This document shows positions 61,546-64,000 of a DNA stretch of 64,000 nt, piece by piece; positions within the stretch are counted from its first letter, which is position 1; every line of letters starts with the position of its first letter. Under the pieces are notes generated by a model that saw only the letters and a program-made list of their open reading frames with translations, was not told the origin of the DNA and searched no databases. A program made the position numbers and the translations under genes. The stretch covers positions 442,938 through 506,937 of the forward strand of contig CAUJNA010003323.1 in NCBI GenBank assembly GCA_963377175.1, written 5' to 3'. The stretch is from Effrenium voratum. Lineage: Eukaryota > Sar > Dinophyceae > Suessiales > Symbiodiniaceae.

Positions 61546-61681
61546 AGAAAACGGCTTGGATAGGGTTTTTGTGGATCCCCCCTGTAGGATATTAAAAGAG
61601 TACTAAAAGAGTACTAAAGAAGAACCTACAGGGGGGAAGAACATGTGAAATCCACAAAAAGCGCATCCAAGCCGTTTTCCA
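61546..61681. repeat. Foldback element with about 42-bp inverted arms
   Basis: The left arm (61547-61588) holds AAAACGGCTTGGAT, TTTTTGTGGAT and CCCCCCTGTAGG in order. The right arm (61625-61680) carries their reverse complements in reverse order, with about 14 extra bases. The loop has a direct repeat of AAAAGAGTACTA. The structure fits a MITE-like element. Confidence 0.8.
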
Positions 61682-62990
61682 GAGTTTGTTCTCAGACCTT
61701 GAGGATCACAAGGTGGTTTTGGTTTCTCCACACCGAGAGCCAAGGTTTGGCGTGTGGGCGTATGACCTGCGCGTCTGAAGAGCAAGGCGAAGAGTTTGAA
61801 TGTTTGGCCCCGCTGCGAGGATTTGGGCGAAAAACATTAACACAAGGCCTTTGACCGAAGAGAGAATAGAACAAGTCATACAGATTTGTAGTGGTACGTT
61901 GAAAACCACGTTGCATACGGGCAGTCAAATGCAGAGTCTGACTGAAAGAAAGGGTTTGATCTTCTCAAAACGAACCGAGTAGTTGCTGAAAGTTGCCAGA
62001 CTCTCTATTCAACACCCGGTGTTTGTTAACTCTTAGCTGTATGGGGAAAGCTCACTTCCTTAGGCCGCTGTTCCGTGTTTGATCTGGACGAAAGGCAAGG
62101 ATTTCATGGGGATTTCGAAGAATTGAGCTGCCAAAGCGCCGTTTCAGGGTTCCAGTGTGTTTTTCCACGTGGACTTTGATTGGGATCACCTCCTTGAATT
62201 TCACAGCCCACTTGCCACATAAGGGCAATGAAAGGGCAAAAAGCTCGCGCTTTGGGCAAGGTTGTATTTTATCAAAAGCGTGTTACATCCCAAACTGGCC
62301 GGTTTGCCTGAAATTTCTCTTTATTCCACAGCGGCTGCCCTAAGTGGGAAGCCAGCTCTAGGTGGTGTCAAGAGTGCGCCTTGGGATGATTCCTGAGGCT
62401 GGTCGCTGCGAGCCCACGGATGCCAAGCCGACCGGGTGCTGCTCTACACCCAGGACGGAGAAATGGGCTCGGGTGGGGCTCGAGCACGCGTGGTTGAAGC
62501 TTAAGGGGTAACAAGGGCCTTGAGACGGCTGGGGCGGCTGGGGCGGCTGGGGGAGCTGGCTTGGTTTGGGTCAGTCGTTTCCGCTAAACGGGGAAAATTG
62601 GGGTAGATACCCTTCAAATGGCGGCGTAGAAAGTGGTGGATGGGTCGTTCAAAATCAGTCTGCAAGAACCTTTTGCCAGATGGTAGTGGTTTCCCTTGGC
62701 TCACGGAGTACGGATTAGGATTAGGGATCCCCTCATTAGGGAGCCTTGCGTGTTTGAGAAGCAATAGGTAGCAAGGCGCTGAAGCACAAGAGGCGTCAAC
62801 ATCTTGTTTGGTTTCGCCTAAACACCTTTGGGGACAACCTTGTCCCCAAGGCAAAGGGTTCCAATCTTGTTTTCCCACCAGGGTAACTGGCTGCAACTGG
62901 GGTAATGCAAGGGCCCTGAATAATTTGTTAATGTTGAAACGCATGTGGAAACATGAACTGTGTGTGGAATGCTTGACCACAATGGCATGT
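61682..62990. other. Non-coding, no gene seen
   Basis: Includes a (GGGGCGGCT)-type short repeat near 62530-62556. No supported gene. Confidence 0.4.
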
Positions 62991-63006
62991 GCCATTTTGG
63001 CTCAAG
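62991..63006 (+). other. Relict dinoflagellate spliced-leader sequence
   Basis: GCCATTTTGGCTCAAG equals the last 16 bases of the 22-nt dinoflagellate spliced leader, which is added to nuclear mRNAs by trans-splicing. Genomic copies just upstream of a gene are the accepted mark of reverse-transcribed mRNA reinserted into the genome. The first six leader bases are not preserved. Confidence 0.8.
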
Positions 63007-63087
63007 CATTGCTCTGGGTTCCTGGAACCCAAGCTGATTGAAAAAACTTTGATCTTTGGCATTTTCGAACTTAACCCCGACCAAGCA

Positions 63088-64000
63088 ATGGCTTCCTCGG
63101 CAACCTCGGCCACTTCCTTTGAGTTGATTGAGGACCAGACACTCACCGTGGAGGAGGTTGAAATGGCCAGCTAGGAGGCCCAGGACATTCGCACACGGGA
63201 GGCGGCAGTGGCGGCCGGCTTGGTTTTGGACGAGCCCGAGGCCCCCCCGTCAGCTTCGGCGACCGATGTGATGAAGGACCTCTCCAGTGCACTGGAGCGT
63301 CTCCGAGTGGCATTTGCCACACCGACTCCCGGCCTGGGTGCCCCTGGCCCCGCCGGGGGATGCGGACGGCACGGAGCGGGCCACACCACCGGAGGAGGCG
63401 CAGACGCCACCCACGAAGAGACTGAAGGGCTTCGTGGCGGCTTCTCAGAAGGCTACGTCTCAGGCCAACAAACCTGTCTCCTTGGTGCCGGTGGACGGAA
63501 AACCCGGGTACTTCAAGCTGGTGGACCTCCCAGACCTGTTTCCAGTCCTTCCAGCGTCGGCGGCCACCTTGCTGAGAGACATCACGGTGGAGGAGGCGGT
63601 CTCCCTGTTTCACAAGTTTGTGGGGAAGAACCTCACGGAGGACCTGGTGATTCGCATCCTGGAGGCGTATGTCCCGATGAAGATCCAGCTCCGCCAGGAG
63701 GAGGTCTGGGCTTCGCAGTTCCAGAGGAACAAGGCGTGTATTGGCACCCAGCGCATGCACAGGCGCAGGTCATTCCGATTACAAGTTCATGTGCAAGGCA
63801 TGCGGAACGGGGTGGCCAGAGGCAGCCAAGCAGTGCTGGGTCTGCCCCGGCAAGGAGTTCGCCCCCTTCCAGGCACCCTCGGCCACCTATGAGGCGGACG
63901 GCATCACCTACAACCTGCTCATCGTGGAGGGCAAGCCGACCTGGATCCAGCAGCGGGAATGGGGAAGCCTGGGTGCTGTTGGCCCCGGTGGTACCCTGGC
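63088..64000 (+). pseudogene. Retroposed gene copy, frame-broken, continues beyond window
   Basis: The ATG at 63088 lies 82 bases after the spliced-leader relic. Frame 1 reads an acidic stretch, hits TAG at 63172-63174, then continues with sensible sequence (EAQDIRTREAAVAAGL) to about 63350. Frame 2 takes over for KRLKGFVAAS ... PVDGKPGYFKLVDLPDLFP to about 63735. Frame 0 then continues to the window edge with CKACGTGWPEAAKQCWVC, a C-x2-C-x10-C-x2-C finger with RanBP2-like spacing but Trp where Asn is usual. The high GC, absence of introns over 0.9 kb and leader relic indicate an mRNA-derived copy; one nonsense codon and two frame changes indicate decay, or assembly errors. The parent family is not recognised. 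Confidence 0.65.

Overview
The window looks like nuclear DNA of a dinoflagellate, probably a Symbiodiniaceae-type alga. The evidence is a 16-nt remnant of the dinoflagellate trans-spliced leader at 62991-63006, splice donors of GT, GC and GA type with AG|G acceptors in the one gene whose exons can be joined, octotricopeptide-type (OPR) repeats behind a plastid-style leader, large intron and intergenic spaces full of short repeats, and a copia-type retroelement with the post-integrase motifs usual in dinoflagellate elements. The species cannot be fixed from the sequence alone.

Layout. 1-10228: a Ty1/copia-type retroelement on the + strand (protease, integrase, reverse transcriptase, RNase H order) whose polyprotein is spread over several reading frames. 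It has an unusually Cys-rich Gag, a CCCH-finger tail, a canonical -1 slippery heptamer exactly where the Gag tail hands over to Pol, and two cargo domains between integrase and reverse transcriptase: a C5-methyltransferase-like fold and a complete dUTPase. No LTR was found in the window. 10229-20611: one uninterrupted 2908-codon ORF with a RanBP2-type zinc finger and possible ADP-ribosyltransferase-like modules, bracketed by two foldable sequences. 21145-22240: a pyrimidine-rich minisatellite and a CTTT microsatellite that make long spurious ORFs. 24440-26200: a compositionally distinct stretch with inverted repeats. 26224-27099: a small intronless basic protein gene.

35896-41415: the best-supported multi-exon gene, a secreted or plastid-targeted OPR-repeat protein with about 14 repeats. 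Several exons can be placed to the base because the repeat register is restored across the splice. One of its introns begins with a 138-bp element that has terminal inverted repeats and a second copy at 41965-42101; it behaves like an introner. A second small family with inverted ends recurs at 22741, 30587 and 35370.

42-62 kb is mostly non-coding, with short exon-like GC-rich islands, TA/CA/TC/TG microsatellites, perfect or near-perfect foldbacks (47486, 61546), a three-copy tandem array (49324-50432) with a clean 141-bp insertion in one copy, and an AT-rich island (52750-54170) holding a broken charged-repeat plus C2H2 ORF. 62991 to the end is an apparently mRNA-derived, frame-broken gene copy running off the window.

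The genes do not form an operon. The retroelement frames encode one replication machine; the 2908-codon ORF may be its downstream cargo or an independent locus; the OPR gene would act in organelle RNA metabolism.
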